64,000 bases of DNA from CAYFVR01 sp046541515. Lineage in GTDB: Bacteria > Desulfobacterota > Desulfobacteria > Desulfobacterales > Desulfococcaceae. The position numbers and the translations under genes are program-made. Below, piece by piece: positions 26,631 to 36,814 of the stretch. Where the stretch lies: positions 1-64,000 of the forward strand of contig JBKHDD010000006.1 of NCBI GenBank assembly GCA_046541515.1, in the 5' to 3' direction. Numbering within the stretch: the stretch's first letter is position 1; each line of letters opens with the position of its first letter. The notes under the pieces are model-generated. The model had not been told where the DNA came from. It did no database searches and saw only the letters and a list, made by a program, of their open reading frames with translations.

Positions 26631-29195
26631 TCAGGCCCAGGTGATCAGGCCGGGAATGTTTCGGGTCCACGCGTCGCCCTGGGGCGTAATGCGGGCCGAA
26701 AAGCCGTAGCGCCCCGACCGCTCGCATTCCACCTCGCAGGCATAGAGATAGCCGCCGCCGCCGTGGGGCTCCACCATGCGCATTTCGTAGGGATGGGCGT
26801 TTCCCAGGGCGTCCACCGATTTCAGGACGCCCATGTAAAGCTCCACCACCACGTCGTCGGGTCGCAGTTCGCCCAGATGCACCTCGGCGGTGGCCCGCAA
26901 CTTTTCCCCCACCCGGAAAGGGCCTTCGGACTGAAGTCGCGGCCGTTCCAGGCGCACGTCGTGCCAAAGATCGGTGAGCCGCCGCCGCCGTTCGGCCAAG
27001 GTCCGGGCCTCGGCGGCCCCGTCGGCCAGCAGCTCGGCGATCCGCTCGCGGGCCGGCTCGTAAAAACGTTCGTCGTACTCGGCCACCATGCGGTGGCTGC
27101 AGAACGTCTCCATGCCCATCTTCATGGAGTTTTTCATCATCCGGACCCATTGCTGGGGAAAATCGCCGTCCTTGCGGTCGTAGAAGGTGGGGATAACTTC
27201 GTTTTCCAGCACGTTGTACAGCGCCTGGCTCTCCACCGCGTCCTGGTAGGCCGGGTCGGCGTACTCTTCACCGTTGCCGATTTTCCAACCCCGATCTTCG
27301 GTGAAGCCCTCGCACCACCAGCCGTCCAGAACGCTGACGTTGAGGACGCCGTTGATGGCGGCCTTCATGCCGGAGGTGCCGCAGGCCTCGAAGGGTCGCC
27401 GCGGGGTGTTCAGCCAGACGTCCGCGCCCTGGACCATGTGCCGGGCGATGTGGATGTCGTAGTCCTCCAGAAAAACCACCCGTCGGCGGATGGCCGGATT
27501 CCGGGCGAACTGAACCAGCCGCTTGATTAGCTCCTTGCCCTCGTGATCTCGGGGATGGGCCTTGCCGGCGAAAATGAACTGGATCGGCTGGGTGGTGGAA
27601 GTGAGCATGGCCTCGAACCGCTCGGGATCGTGGAGCAGCAGGTTGGCCCGCTTGTAGGCGGCGAACCGGCGGGCGAAGGCGATGGTCAGGATGTCCTGAT
27701 CCAGCACCAGCTCGGCTTCCCGAAGGACGTCCCGGGGCGCGTTTCGCCGTTTGTACTGCTTGGCCATCAGTTGACGGCAGGTTCGAATCAGCCGGGCACG
27801 ACTCATGGTGCGGCCTCGCCAAAGCTCCTCCTCGTAGATGTCATCGATGCGGCTCACGTTCTCCGGGTTGGAGGGGTGATGTCGCCAGTCCGGCCCCACG
27901 TAGCGGTCCATAAGTTGGGAGTTTTCATGGCTGAGGAAGGAGGAAACGTGGACCCCGTTGGTGACGTGGGTGATGGGCACCTCTTCCCGGGGCTTGCCGG
28001 GCCAGACCCGATGCCACATGTCCCGAGCCACGTGGCCGTGAAGTTCGCTGACCCCGTTGCAGTAGCGCGCGAAGCGAGAACCTAGGATGAACATGGAAAC
28101 CGGCCCGTCGGCGCCGGCCTCCGGCGGCACGCCCCAGGAAAGAATCTCCTTCGCGGAAATTCCAAGACGGTCCTCCAGCGGCTCCAAATAAGGTCGAATC
28201 AGATCCTGCGGAAATTCCTCGTTGCCCGCGGACACCGGGGTGTGGGTGGTGAAGACCGTGGAGCGTGGCACGATCTCCAGTGCGGTCTGCAAATCCACCT
28301 TATGCTTCTCCATGATCTGGGCCAGCCGTTCCAGGGCCGAAAAGGCGGAATGGCCTTCGTTCATGTGGCAAACGGCCGGCTCCAGCCCCATGGCGCGCAA
28401 GGCCCGCATGCCGCCCAGCCCCAACACCATTTCCTGGGCCACCCGCATGTGGGACTCCCCGATGTAAAGCTTGGAGGTGATCTCCCGGGCCTGCTGACTG
28501 TTTTCCGCCAGGTTGGTGTCCAGCAAAAACAGGGGCACGCAGCCCACGTTGATGCGCCAGACCGCCGCGTGGATTTCGCCCTCCGGACCGGCAACGGAAA
28601 CCCGCACTTCGTCTCCGTTGGGGTCCAGCGCCCGTTCCGCCGGCAGTTGATAAATGTCGGTTTCGGGATATTCCTCCTGCTGCCATCCCTCCTGATCCAG
28701 ATATTGGCGGAAGTAGCCCTGGCGGTAAAGAAGGCCGACGCCAAGCAGGGGGAGTTCCAGATCGGAAGCCGACTTCAGATGATCCCCCGCCAGCACGCCA
28801 AGGCCGCCGGCGAACAACGGAATGCTTTCATGGATGCCGAATTCCATGGAAAAATAGGCGATTATCCGGCGGGTTTCGAAGGAAAAGCCGAATTCGCCGG
28901 TTCGACCGCAGACGAGTTCATCGTACTTGTCGCGGACCCGCTTCATCTGGGCCAGAAAGCTCTGGTCCTCGGCCAGTTCGGCAAGCCGATTTTGGGGCAC
29001 GTAACTGAGAAACCGGATGGGGTTCCGGGCCGACCAGTCCCACAGAGGCGGGTCGATGCGGCGAAACAGTTCCACCGCCTCGTAATGCCAGCACCACCAC
29101 ATGTTGCGGGAGAGGGTCTCCAAAAAGGAAAGCGGCTTGGGAATATCGGGAAGAATTTGCACGGTTTGCAGATGGTCCATGGATGTCGGTCCCAT
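26631..29195 (-). CDS. glgP: Alpha-glucan phosphorylase, GlgP type with N-terminal DUF3417
   Basis: An 854-residue GT35 enzyme that releases glucose-1-phosphate from alpha-1,4-glucans. The N-terminal about 110 residues match the DUF3417 extension (FLETLSRNMWWCWHYEAVELF). The core follows (MEFGIHESIPLFAGGLGVLAGDH, HMNEGHSAF, THTPVSAGNEEF). The pyridoxal-phosphate lysine lies in FEACGTSGMKAAINGVLNVSVLDGWW. It is the shorter bacterial/archaeal type lacking the allosteric N-terminal region of animal phosphorylase. The start is uncertain: ATG 29195 or 29180, neither with a strong ribosome site. It leads the phosphorylase-synthase-branching operon; a terminator for the giant gene lies just upstream. 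Confidence 0.92.
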   Translation of the reverse strand: MGPTSMDHLQTVQILPDIPKPLSFLETLSRNMWWCWHYEAVELFRRIDPPLWDWSARNPIRFLSYVPQNRLAELAEDQSFLAQMKRVRDKYDELVCGRTGEFGFSFETRRIIAYFSMEFGIHESIPLFAGGLGVLAGDHLKSASDLELPLLGVGLLYRQGYFRQYLDQEGWQQEEYPETDIYQLPAERALDPNGDEVRVSVAGPEGEIHAAVWRINVGCVPLFLLDTNLAENSQQAREITSKLYIGESHMRVAQEMVLGLGGMRALRAMGLEPAVCHMNEGHSAFSALERLAQIMEKHKVDLQTALEIVPRSTVFTTHTPVSAGNEEFPQDLIRPYLEPLEDRLGISAKEILSWGVPPEAGADGPVSMFILGSRFARYCNGVSELHGHVARDMWHRVWPGKPREEVPITHVTNGVHVSSFLSHENSQLMDRYVGPDWRHHPSNPENVSRIDDIYEEELWRGRTMSRARLIRTCRQLMAKQYKRRNAPRDVLREAELVLDQDILTIAFARRFAAYKRANLLLHDPERFEAMLTSTTQPIQFIFAGKAHPRDHEGKELIKRLVQFARNPAIRRRVVFLEDYDIHIARHMVQGADVWLNTPRRPFEACGTSGMKAAINGVLNVSVLDGWWCEGFTEDRGWKIGNGEEYADPAYQDAVESQALYNVLENEVIPTFYDRKDGDFPQQWVRMMKNSMKMGMETFCSHRMVAEYDERFYEPARERIAELLADGAAEARTLAERRRRLTDLWHDVRLERPRLQSEGPFRVGEKLRATAEVHLGELRPDDVVVELYMGVLKSVDALGNAHPYEMRMVEPHGGGGYLYACEVECERSGRYGFSARITPQGDAWTRNIPGLITWA

Positions 29196-29310
29196 TGTTG
29201 GAGGTCATTCGACGCCGCGGGAAAAACGGTGCGCCCCCTTTCCCCGAAAAAGCGTCGGAAACGGCGAAAGCGGCGATGGATGGTCGGAATAATTTGGAGC
29301 GGAAACCAAG

Positions 29311-29351
29311 CGAGAGAAAAAGAAAAGGGCGGTGGAGAGCCTCCACCGCCC
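29311..29351 (-). terminator. Rho-independent terminator of the giant surface-protein gene
   Basis: On the minus strand, a perfect 11-bp stem GGGCGGTGGAG/CTCCACCGCCC with a 3-base loop lies 50 bp after the stop at 29402 and is followed by TTTTCTTTTTCTCTC. Strong GC stem plus U-rich tail is a textbook intrinsic terminator. Confidence 0.88.
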
Positions 29352-29401
29352 GAAGACGTTACACCAGATGCCCCCCGGTAATCAAGGGGGCAATGTTCGG
29401 A

Positions 29402-32400
29402 TTAGCGAATTTCCGCCACGACCTGGAGGTCGTAAATGACTTCCTCCAGCCCGATGACGCCCTCGTCCGGGTTCGTCAGATCGGCGCGATTGTCCACGTT
29501 GGCGGGATCCAAGCCGGCCAGCACCTGGAGACCCAGGACGACGTCCGTCAGGTTCACGGCGCCGCTGGCATTGATGTCGCCCGGCCGTACCGCGCGAACC
29601 TCGAAAAGGAAGGACATGGGACAGCTTTTCCCGCTTTCGTCCACGGCGGCGATTTCGATGACGGATTCCCCGGACTGGCCGCTTCGAGGCGTAAGATTCA
29701 GGGTCAGATCAATGGGCGTCCCCGGTTCGGAAAAGAGCGTTCCGTCGGAGTTTAGCGTATTGATCTGAATCCCGGTGTTCTGAATCAAGCCGGTGTTGCT
29801 GCTCGTCGCGGAAACCGTCAACAGGCCGCCTTCGGTATCCGTGATGCTGAAGGGAATGCCGGTAATTGGCTCGTCAATGTTGGTAAGCTGTCGAGAAATC
29901 TGGCTGATGATCGGACAGCCGCTCTCGTTGACCCGCAAGGTGAACTGACCGCTGACCACCGGCGAAGTGGTCCCGTCGTCCACGCTGATGGTGATGATGG
30001 CGGAATCGTTCTTCCGGTTTGCCGCAGGCGTCGCGGTGAGCTTGAGACTCGCCGATCCGGGAGGTTCGGGCGTCACCACGCCCCCGCCGGAAAGTCCTTC
30101 GATTACAAGGCTGTCGTTGGGGAACAATGTCTGGTTGTTCGAAACCGCCGACACGGTGAGCGGATCGCCGTCCGCGTCCTTGACGCGGAAATTCAGGGTA
30201 TACGGCACATTTTCGAAGGTGGATTGCTGAATTTCCGGAATATCCAGCAATTCCGGCGCATCCGGCAACGGATCGACCCGCAGGGTAAAAATCTCCTCGG
30301 CGGTGAAGGAATCCGGCAACAGGGTAATGGCCAGGACCGTAATGGTCGTTTCCACCGTTTCGGTGCTGATTGGCTTATCGTCCGCCGGCATGAGCGTCAG
30401 ATCGTAGGAATGGACACTGCCGGAAGATTCGACATACTGGACCTGGATATATGGAGGTCCATTGGGAATCAAGTCGATATCTCCCGAAGAGGCCCGGACT
30501 TCCAGCACATCGGCCACGGCTTCCCCGGATTCCAGCGGAAAGGTCACGTCCAGGGTAAACGTAAGACTGGTATCCTCGTCCATGGCTTTCAGGTCGATGG
30601 GGTCGATGTCCGGTTGACGAACGTCCCCGCTGCGAACCTTCAGCACGAAGTTGGTGGTGTCGGTCTGCCCGGAAGCGTCCACCACGGTGACCGCAATGGT
30701 CGTTTCGCCCACCGAGTTTAACGGAGTAATCACCATCTCCCGGTTGAAACCCGTCTGCGTGGAGGTGAACACCTCGATGTTGTCGTCGGGCACCACATCC
30801 TGGTTGCTGGAAACGATGTCCAGAATCAAACTCTCCACCGCCGTTTCCGGATCGGAGATCAGAAAGGGAATGGGATCGGTGGCGGTGCTGGCCGTGGTGA
30901 ACTTGGGCCCGACGATGTCGGATACCGAAGGCGGATCGTTCACGCCGAGCACCGTCACATTAAACGAATCGGCGGAATCGTCGGTGGTCTCGGCGTCCTG
31001 CAACGTCAGATGTACCGTCACGAAATCCGGTTCCGTAAACGCATCGGGCTCGGGCTTCAGGGTCAAGTCGAGCGGGGTTTCCACGTTGGGCTCAAGCTCC
31101 ATGGTCACCTTGACCACTTCCCGGTCCAATTCGTCCAGGCTCTGGATGACTTCGGTCACCACGCCGGTGGGACCGCCGACGGAGATATTGTCCGTCCGAT
31201 TGGGCAAGACGGCGCCCGCCGTGTCTTCGCTTCGGATCAACAGCGTCAACGTTCCGCCGTCGGGATCGCGGACGATCACCGGTATGGGATTGGGCGAGGG
31301 CGCTTCGTCGTCCTCGTTCATCGTCACATCCCCAACCGGGGTCAAAACCGGTGGATCGGGCGTCGGTTTCACAATGAGGGTAAAAGACGTCGTTGCCGGC
31401 TCGGCCGTGCCATCGTCCACGGCGACCTCGATCACCGCGTTCCCGAAAGCGTGCTGTAGCGTGTCGATATTCAACTCCAGCTGATCGTAGCTCTCGGACG
31501 GAATAGACTGCGGCAACGTCAGGGGCGATCCGTTTACCAGCAATTCGATATCGGAAGTCGCGACGATTTCCGGATTCAAGGATTCCGCCGAAACGGTCAG
31601 GTTGTTCAAATCCGGATCGTCAATGGTGAACGCGACGGCATGGGGTCCGGTGTCTTCGTCCACGGTGACGTTGGAAATGGAAGAGATGGTCGGAGGGTCG
31701 TTCACGTTGGTCACGTCAATGGTGAACGTCCGGGTCGCCGGAGGATCGGCGGTCGCGGCAACGTCCCGCACCGTCAGGGTCACCGTGGTCGATCCGAACT
31801 GGCCGGGCGCGCCGGTCAGATCCAGGTTCACCGAAGTTTCCACTCCGGCCTCCACCGGGACCGCGTAATTGCCGGAGCCGTCCAGCGTCACCCCGGTCCC
31901 GCTGAAGCGAATGTCGCTGAATCGGTCGGCGGGGTCGGCGGTGGCGGCCAGGGTCAACGTGTCGTCGTCAAAATCTCGAATCGTAAAGGGAACGGCAATC
32001 CGTTCGCCTTCGGTCATGGAGGCCGGCGGCGTGATGCTCAGAATTTCCGGATCGTTGTTCTCGTTGACGACGTGCAGGAGAAACTGCCGCGACGTGGTGG
32101 CTTCGTTTTCATCGGTGACCGAAACGGTGATGACGGCCTGTCCGGATCGGTTGGCCGCCGGCGTGGCGATCAGGTCCATGGCCGCCTTGTATCCGTCGGC
32201 TTCCGACAATTGAATCTGATAGTCGTTGTTGAACCCCGGAGATTCGCCCAGGGGGAAAACCCGAAGATTGGCGTCGGGCAGGAGGGTCTGGTTGCCGGAG
32301 GTGGCCGAAACCAGCAGTATGCCGCCATCCGCGTCTCCCGCGACGAAACCCTCGGGCCGAACGTCCGAGAAACGAAATTCGGCATTCTCGTTGATGGATT

Positions 32401-35400
32401 CTTCCTGATTGAAGTCGATGTTTTCCAGGGTCGGATCGTCCGGAACCGGGGTCACGTCCAGCACGAAGGACTGGAAGCCCGTTTCTCCATCGGGGTCCGT
32501 GGCGGTGATGGACAATGTGGTCGGGCCGCCGTCGCGAAGATTGTTGGCGTCGGCCCTGGGCGTGACGCGAAGGTTCAGGGACACCGGGTTCGCGTCCGGC
32601 GGCGTCAGGGTGAAGCGGCCCATGTCGTCCACCCCGACGTCGGGTCCCGTGATCAACATCCCGCCCGGATCGGTGTGCGGCCTCGTGGCGGGATCCACGA
32701 GCTTCGTGTTGCCGGACTCCAACGTAAATACGATGGGATCCCCATTGGGATCGCTCGCGGTGAAGGGGACGTCGATGGCCTGGTCTTCCGGCGTGGTTTT
32801 ATTGGCGATGTCCGAAAGCTCCGGAGGTTGCGGATCCTTCAAAACCTGCATGTCGAAGGTGATCGAGTCGAATAGATCGCCGGTGTCGATCACGGTAATC
32901 CGAAGACCGGTGATGGAGGTATCGGCCTCTTCGTTCGGCGGAATTCCGCTCAGGGCGCCGGTATTCGAGTCGAACTGGAGCCATGCGGGGCATCCGTCGG
33001 TGGTGAGATTGTCGCTGGTGGGGTCCACGTTCATGCAGACTCGCTCGAAACGAAGCTGGGACAGGGCGTCTTCTTCGTCTTCGACCACCGGCGTGAATTC
33101 ATAGGGCTGATTGACGTAGGCGACGGTCGGCGGATTGCCCTCGATGGCCGGCGGATCGTTGACGAACTGAACGAATACGCTGAAATTCCGAACCGTCTCG
33201 AGCCCCTGATCGTCGGTTATCGTCAGGGTCAGATCGGCCGTTCCGTTGGCGTTTCCCAATGGGGTGAAGATAAAGGCCAACTCTTTTTCGGGATCGTCGC
33301 AACGGCTCGGGAGCCCGTCCTGTTCGGCGTCGAAAAGAGGGTCCACGACGTACTGTCGGCCGACGGTCAGATCGCCGTGGCGAATCTGGAGATGCTGATC
33401 GTCGTCGGGAAAGATGGAGGGCGTCTGTGAAGACAGGCGAAGGGTGATCCGGCCGCCGTCCACGTCGCAGACGGTGATCGGAGCGGTGGTCAGCGACGTT
33501 TTCTCGGGCGTGGTGTAAAACGAGTCGAGCCCCTGCGCCGTCGCCGGATCGTTGACGGAATCCACCGTGACGAGAAAGGAACGGTTCGCGCTTTTCGGAG
33601 GGTCGTTGCCGGCGCCGGCGTCGGTCACGGTCAGGGTGACGACGGCCGGGCCGAAATCATCGGAATTGGCGTTGGGAAAGGGGATGATCGTGAGGGTGCG
33701 ATCCGCCCCGGAACCGCCCAATTTCAGATGGTCGGGATCGTCGGGGATCAGATCGGGATTGTCGGAAACCACCGTAACGATCAGCTCCCCGGGCGGAGTT
33801 TCCTCGTCCCCTACGGTGAAGGGAATGTTGTTGATGGGCGTGTCTTCCGGGGTCGTTTGATCCGAAATTTCGGAGATGGTGGGCGGATCGTTGACCTCGA
33901 AGACCGTGAGGTCAAATTGCTCCTGGGAAGAGAGATTGCCATCATCGGCCGTCACGGTGACGGTGTCGGTTCCCAGGGCGCCATCCGCGGCGGAAATGAC
34001 CAGGTTGACCGTCGCGGTCTGTCCGGCGCCGATGGAAACCGTTTTCTCGTCGACTTCGTTGCCGTCCAGGCGAATGGATCCGATCAGGAAACCGTTGAGG
34101 GAGTCCACGGAGAGGGACACCGTTTTGGGCGCTTCGACGGTCGCGTCCGGATGGCTCAGGAGAATCCGGATATTCCCCGTTTTCCCGTTCTCCGGAATTT
34201 CGACTTCGTCGTCGATGATGGAAATTTCGTCGAGAACGATGTCCTCGATGACGGGCGGGTCGTCCGCCGGTTCGATTTCCAGCGTCAGGGACCGGGTGCT
34301 TTTCGCTTCGGTGGGCCCGATCGCCTCCAGAAGAACGGTCGCCGTTCCGTTGGCATGTTCGACGGGATCGATCTGGAAGGTGAACGAGATGTTCTGGTTG
34401 GCGGTGGCGCTTTTCGTTTCCGCATGGAAATAGGTCCGGTCGGGATCGTCGGGATCCGTCAGCGGGTTGGCGACGATGGATTCATTTTCGGACATCGCGG
34501 TCAACGTGACGTCCCCGCCGAATTCATCCCGGAGGGTGACGGTCACCGTGGGCGACGGCGACGGGTCTTCCATGAATTGGACGGGATCGGGCGTCACCGA
34601 AACAAAGACCGGACCGGCGTTGACGATGAAAAGGAAGCTTTCGCTCGCGGAATGGCCGTCGGTATCCGTCACGGTCGCGGTGATGGTGGCCGAACCGCTT
34701 TGGGCGGCCTGGGGAACCAGATCGATGGTTCGATCCGTGCTCGTGCCGCCGACCGCGAGGTTGTCGATGAGGGCGGGATTGTCGGAAACGGCTTCCACAA
34801 CCAGGGAAGACGCCGGATCCTGGTTGTCGGCCACCTGGAAAGTGGCCTCGGCGGTTTCGCCGATGTTGATCACGTATTGGTCCTGGAGCCCCGTGATTCT
34901 CGGCGGATCGGAGACGTCGACCATAAAGGTGGTCGCCGAACTCGCCCCGGCCTCGTCGGCGACGGTCACGGTGACGCGGGCCTCGCCCTGGTTTCCCGTG
35001 GCCGGCGTGATATCCAGAGTTCGGCCGGCGCCGGCGCCTCCGGGAGTCAGACTGCCGCCGGTGACGATATCGCCCTCCGTGGCGACCCATGTCGCGGAGA
35101 CGATCAGATCGGCCGGGTCCGTTTCCACGTCGCCCACCGAAAAATTGACCGTTTGGGTCTGGGGGGTCTGCCGCGCGGTGAAAAAAACGTCCTCGATGGT
35201 GGAAATTGTGGGCGCGAAATTGCTGTCGTCCGGATTTTCGGGGGAATCGTCCATATAAGCCCGTCCGGAACCATATTTGGGCGCCCCGATGATGGCCTTC
35301 GAACCTTCCGCGTCCTGGAAAACACCCACGGAAGCGCCGAAGCGCGAATCCGCGGGAGCGGCGATATCTTCGAGCTTGTCGATTTCCGTCCAGACGCTTC

Positions 35401-36493
35401 CGTTTCTCTCGAACAGATAGGCCGCGCCGGAGTCGCCGTGCTGGGGCGCGCCGACGATGGCCAGGGTTCCGGAAATGGATACGGAGCGTCCGAACCGGTC
35501 GTTGGCTGCGCCGTCGGAGGCACTCTGCTTGTCCTGCTGAACCCAGCTCGCTCCGTCCCAGTTGAACACGTAGGCCGAGCCCGAGGAACCGTCCAGGTCG
35601 TCGTCCAAGCTGGCGCCGACCACGGCGTAGTTGCCCGACATGGAAACCGACACGCCGAACAGGTCTCCCGAAGCCGCGTCTCCGGAAACGATGGAGGCGT
35701 CCTCCGTCCAGGCGTCGGCGCCGGAGCGTCGGAAAACCGCGACCCGACCGGATCCGTGTCCCGGTCCGCCGGCCATGGCGCGGAAGGTTCCGCTGGTGGA
35801 GGTGATGGCCACCGAACGGCCGTATTCATGCCCGCCGCCGCTTGCGGCCGGACTTTTTTTGGCGCCTTCGTAGGTCCAGGTGCTTCCTTCAACCCGATAG
35901 AAATAGACCGAACCCGAATCCAAACCGGTCACGTCGTCCTTGGGGGCGCCGACGACGGCGTAGGTTCCGCTGGAATTGGAGACGATATCCACCGAGGTCC
36001 CGAACTGGTCGCCCGAGGATTGGGAATCGTCCCGGGGAAGCATGGCGATTGCGCCGCCGGAGTCGGCGACCCAGGCGTTCGCGGTCAGATTGTAAATGTA
36101 GGCCGCCCCGGCTTCGCCGGCCGCTTCGTCGTTCCCGGGACTTCCGACGATGAGGTAGTAGGTTCCGGTGGAGGATCCGGAAATGGCCACGGCGGAACCG
36201 AATTGATCGCCGCCGGAAAGTCCCAGCGAACCGCCGAGTTCCAGGTGAAAATTCCATCGGGCATTTGCCGAATCATATTGATAGACGAACGTGCGCCCGC
36301 CGTCGTCTTCTTCGCCCGCGCTAGGGGCGCCCACGGCGGCGAAGTCCCCCTCGACGGCGACGGCGGTTCCGGCGAAATCGTTTTCATCGGAAACCGGCAA
36401 CAGCGGAGAGGTGATCGTCGCCCCGGCAACCAGGGGAAAAAGGACGAGCAGGATGGCGAAAAGCCCGAGAAACGTTGACCCGGATGATCTCAT
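29402..36493 (-). CDS. Giant secreted FG-GAP propeller / Ig-like / dockerin protein
   Basis: A 2363-residue protein. A signal peptide at residues 1-24 (FLGLFAILLVLFPLVAGA) precedes seven FG-GAP-like blades (residues about 28-430). Each carries an FG-x-S/A-V core and a VVGAP segment, enough for one closed seven-bladed integrin-like propeller. Then come about sixteen Ig/cadherin-like domains of about 100-120 residues. They open with PP-x-I-x-x-I or a variant, many with TPED or DED and DPDG calcium-type loops. The C-terminal 60 residues are dockerin-like, with EF-hand loop DINASGAVNLTD and a second DLTNPDEGVIGLEE. AAGGAGG precedes ATG 36493; longer frames start without one. It is probably exported and surface-bound or cohesin-tethered. 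It splits the glycogen genes but has its own terminator. Confidence 0.85.
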   Translation of the reverse strand: MRSSGSTFLGLFAILLVLFPLVAGATITSPLLPVSDENDFAGTAVAVEGDFAAVGAPSAGEEDDGGRTFVYQYDSANARWNFHLELGGSLGLSGGDQFGSAVAISGSSTGTYYLIVGSPGNDEAAGEAGAAYIYNLTANAWVADSGGAIAMLPRDDSQSSGDQFGTSVDIVSNSSGTYAVVGAPKDDVTGLDSGSVYFYRVEGSTWTYEGAKKSPAASGGGHEYGRSVAITSTSGTFRAMAGGPGHGSGRVAVFRRSGADAWTEDASIVSGDAASGDLFGVSVSMSGNYAVVGASLDDDLDGSSGSAYVFNWDGASWVQQDKQSASDGAANDRFGRSVSISGTLAIVGAPQHGDSGAAYLFERNGSVWTEIDKLEDIAAPADSRFGASVGVFQDAEGSKAIIGAPKYGSGRAYMDDSPENPDDSNFAPTISTIEDVFFTARQTPQTQTVNFSVGDVETDPADLIVSATWVATEGDIVTGGSLTPGGAGAGRTLDITPATGNQGEARVTVTVADEAGASSATTFMVDVSDPPRITGLQDQYVINIGETAEATFQVADNQDPASSLVVEAVSDNPALIDNLAVGGTSTDRTIDLVPQAAQSGSATITATVTDTDGHSASESFLFIVNAGPVFVSVTPDPVQFMEDPSPSPTVTVTLRDEFGGDVTLTAMSENESIVANPLTDPDDPDRTYFHAETKSATANQNISFTFQIDPVEHANGTATVLLEAIGPTEAKSTRSLTLEIEPADDPPVIEDIVLDEISIIDDEVEIPENGKTGNIRILLSHPDATVEAPKTVSLSVDSLNGFLIGSIRLDGNEVDEKTVSIGAGQTATVNLVISAADGALGTDTVTVTADDGNLSSQEQFDLTVFEVNDPPTISEISDQTTPEDTPINNIPFTVGDEETPPGELIVTVVSDNPDLIPDDPDHLKLGGSGADRTLTIIPFPNANSDDFGPAVVTLTVTDAGAGNDPPKSANRSFLVTVDSVNDPATAQGLDSFYTTPEKTSLTTAPITVCDVDGGRITLRLSSQTPSIFPDDDQHLQIRHGDLTVGRQYVVDPLFDAEQDGLPSRCDDPEKELAFIFTPLGNANGTADLTLTITDDQGLETVRNFSVFVQFVNDPPAIEGNPPTVAYVNQPYEFTPVVEDEEDALSQLRFERVCMNVDPTSDNLTTDGCPAWLQFDSNTGALSGIPPNEEADTSITGLRITVIDTGDLFDSITFDMQVLKDPQPPELSDIANKTTPEDQAIDVPFTASDPNGDPIVFTLESGNTKLVDPATRPHTDPGGMLITGPDVGVDDMGRFTLTPPDANPVSLNLRVTPRADANNLRDGGPTTLSITATDPDGETGFQSFVLDVTPVPDDPTLENIDFNQEESINENAEFRFSDVRPEGFVAGDADGGILLVSATSGNQTLLPDANLRVFPLGESPGFNNDYQIQLSEADGYKAAMDLIATPAANRSGQAVITVSVTDENEATTSRQFLLHVVNENNDPEILSITPPASMTEGERIAVPFTIRDFDDDTLTLAATADPADRFSDIRFSGTGVTLDGSGNYAVPVEAGVETSVNLDLTGAPGQFGSTTVTLTVRDVAATADPPATRTFTIDVTNVNDPPTISSISNVTVDEDTGPHAVAFTIDDPDLNNLTVSAESLNPEIVATSDIELLVNGSPLTLPQSIPSESYDQLELNIDTLQHAFGNAVIEVAVDDGTAEPATTSFTLIVKPTPDPPVLTPVGDVTMNEDDEAPSPNPIPVIVRDPDGGTLTLLIRSEDTAGAVLPNRTDNISVGGPTGVVTEVIQSLDELDREVVKVTMELEPNVETPLDLTLKPEPDAFTEPDFVTVHLTLQDAETTDDSADSFNVTVLGVNDPPSVSDIVGPKFTTASTATDPIPFLISDPETAVESLILDIVSSNQDVVPDDNIEVFTSTQTGFNREMVITPLNSVGETTIAVTVVDASGQTDTTNFVLKVRSGDVRQPDIDPIDLKAMDEDTSLTFTLDVTFPLESGEAVADVLEVRASSGDIDLIPNGPPYIQVQYVESSGSVHSYDLTLMPADDKPISTETVETTITVLAITLLPDSFTAEEIFTLRVDPLPDAPELLDIPEIQQSTFENVPYTLNFRVKDADGDPLTVSAVSNNQTLFPNDSLVIEGLSGGGVVTPEPPGSASLKLTATPAANRKNDSAIITISVDDGTTSPVVSGQFTLRVNESGCPIISQISRQLTNIDEPITGIPFSITDTEGGLLTVSATSSNTGLIQNTGIQINTLNSDGTLFSEPGTPIDLTLNLTPRSGQSGESVIEIAAVDESGKSCPMSFLFEVRAVRPGDINASGAVNLTDVVLGLQVLAGLDPANVDNRADLTNPDEGVIGLEEVIYDLQVVAEIR

Positions 36494-36784
36494 TCGGTCC
36501 TCCTTGGAAATTCGGTTTCCCCGCCGGGGGGCGCGGGTGGGGCGGTCTGTTGAAGTGGCTGGGAAGCGGGTTTCCCAGACGGTCATGCCGGGCCATGAGG
36601 GGTGGCCGAAAAAAACGATGAAAAAAACTGAAATTTCGGAATATCCACACGATAAGCAAATGCGGTGCCGAAGCGTGCGGAGCAAGGTCCGAAAAACGAA
36701 AACAAACGGATTTGCCCCGATAAACACAGCATTAGCGAGTTTCCCCGACAATCGCAAGGAAATAAACGCGTATTCATATTTTCA
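36494..36784. other. Leader/promoter region of the giant gene
   Basis: About 290 bp without a convincing gene. It holds the strong ribosome site of the giant gene (AAGGAGG) and several A/T-rich runs toward 36785, including poly-A tracts near 36610-36620. A weak minus-strand TTGCGA-N17-TAATGC lies near 36730-36760, but I would not rely on it. The minus frame remains open across it, yet lacks a ribosome site and signal-like start, so I treat it as untranslated. Confidence 0.5.
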
Positions 36785-36811
36785 TAAAAAGTTTAAGGCC
36801 GCCTTAAACTT
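36785..36811 (-). terminator. Rho-independent terminator of the debranching-enzyme gene
   Basis: Three bases after the stop of the debranching gene, the minus strand reads AAGTTTAAGGC and GCCTTAAACTT, perfect 11-bp arms around a single base, then TTTTTATG. In practice the loop would open to 3-5 bases. The stem is AT-rich in its outer half but the U-run is good. Confidence 0.7.
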
Positions 36812-36814
36812 GTT

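Noticed and set aside
36494..36757. N-terminal extension of the giant surface protein
   Set aside because: The frame stays open 88 codons upstream, but the signal peptide and a strong AAGGAGG site both point to ATG 36493.
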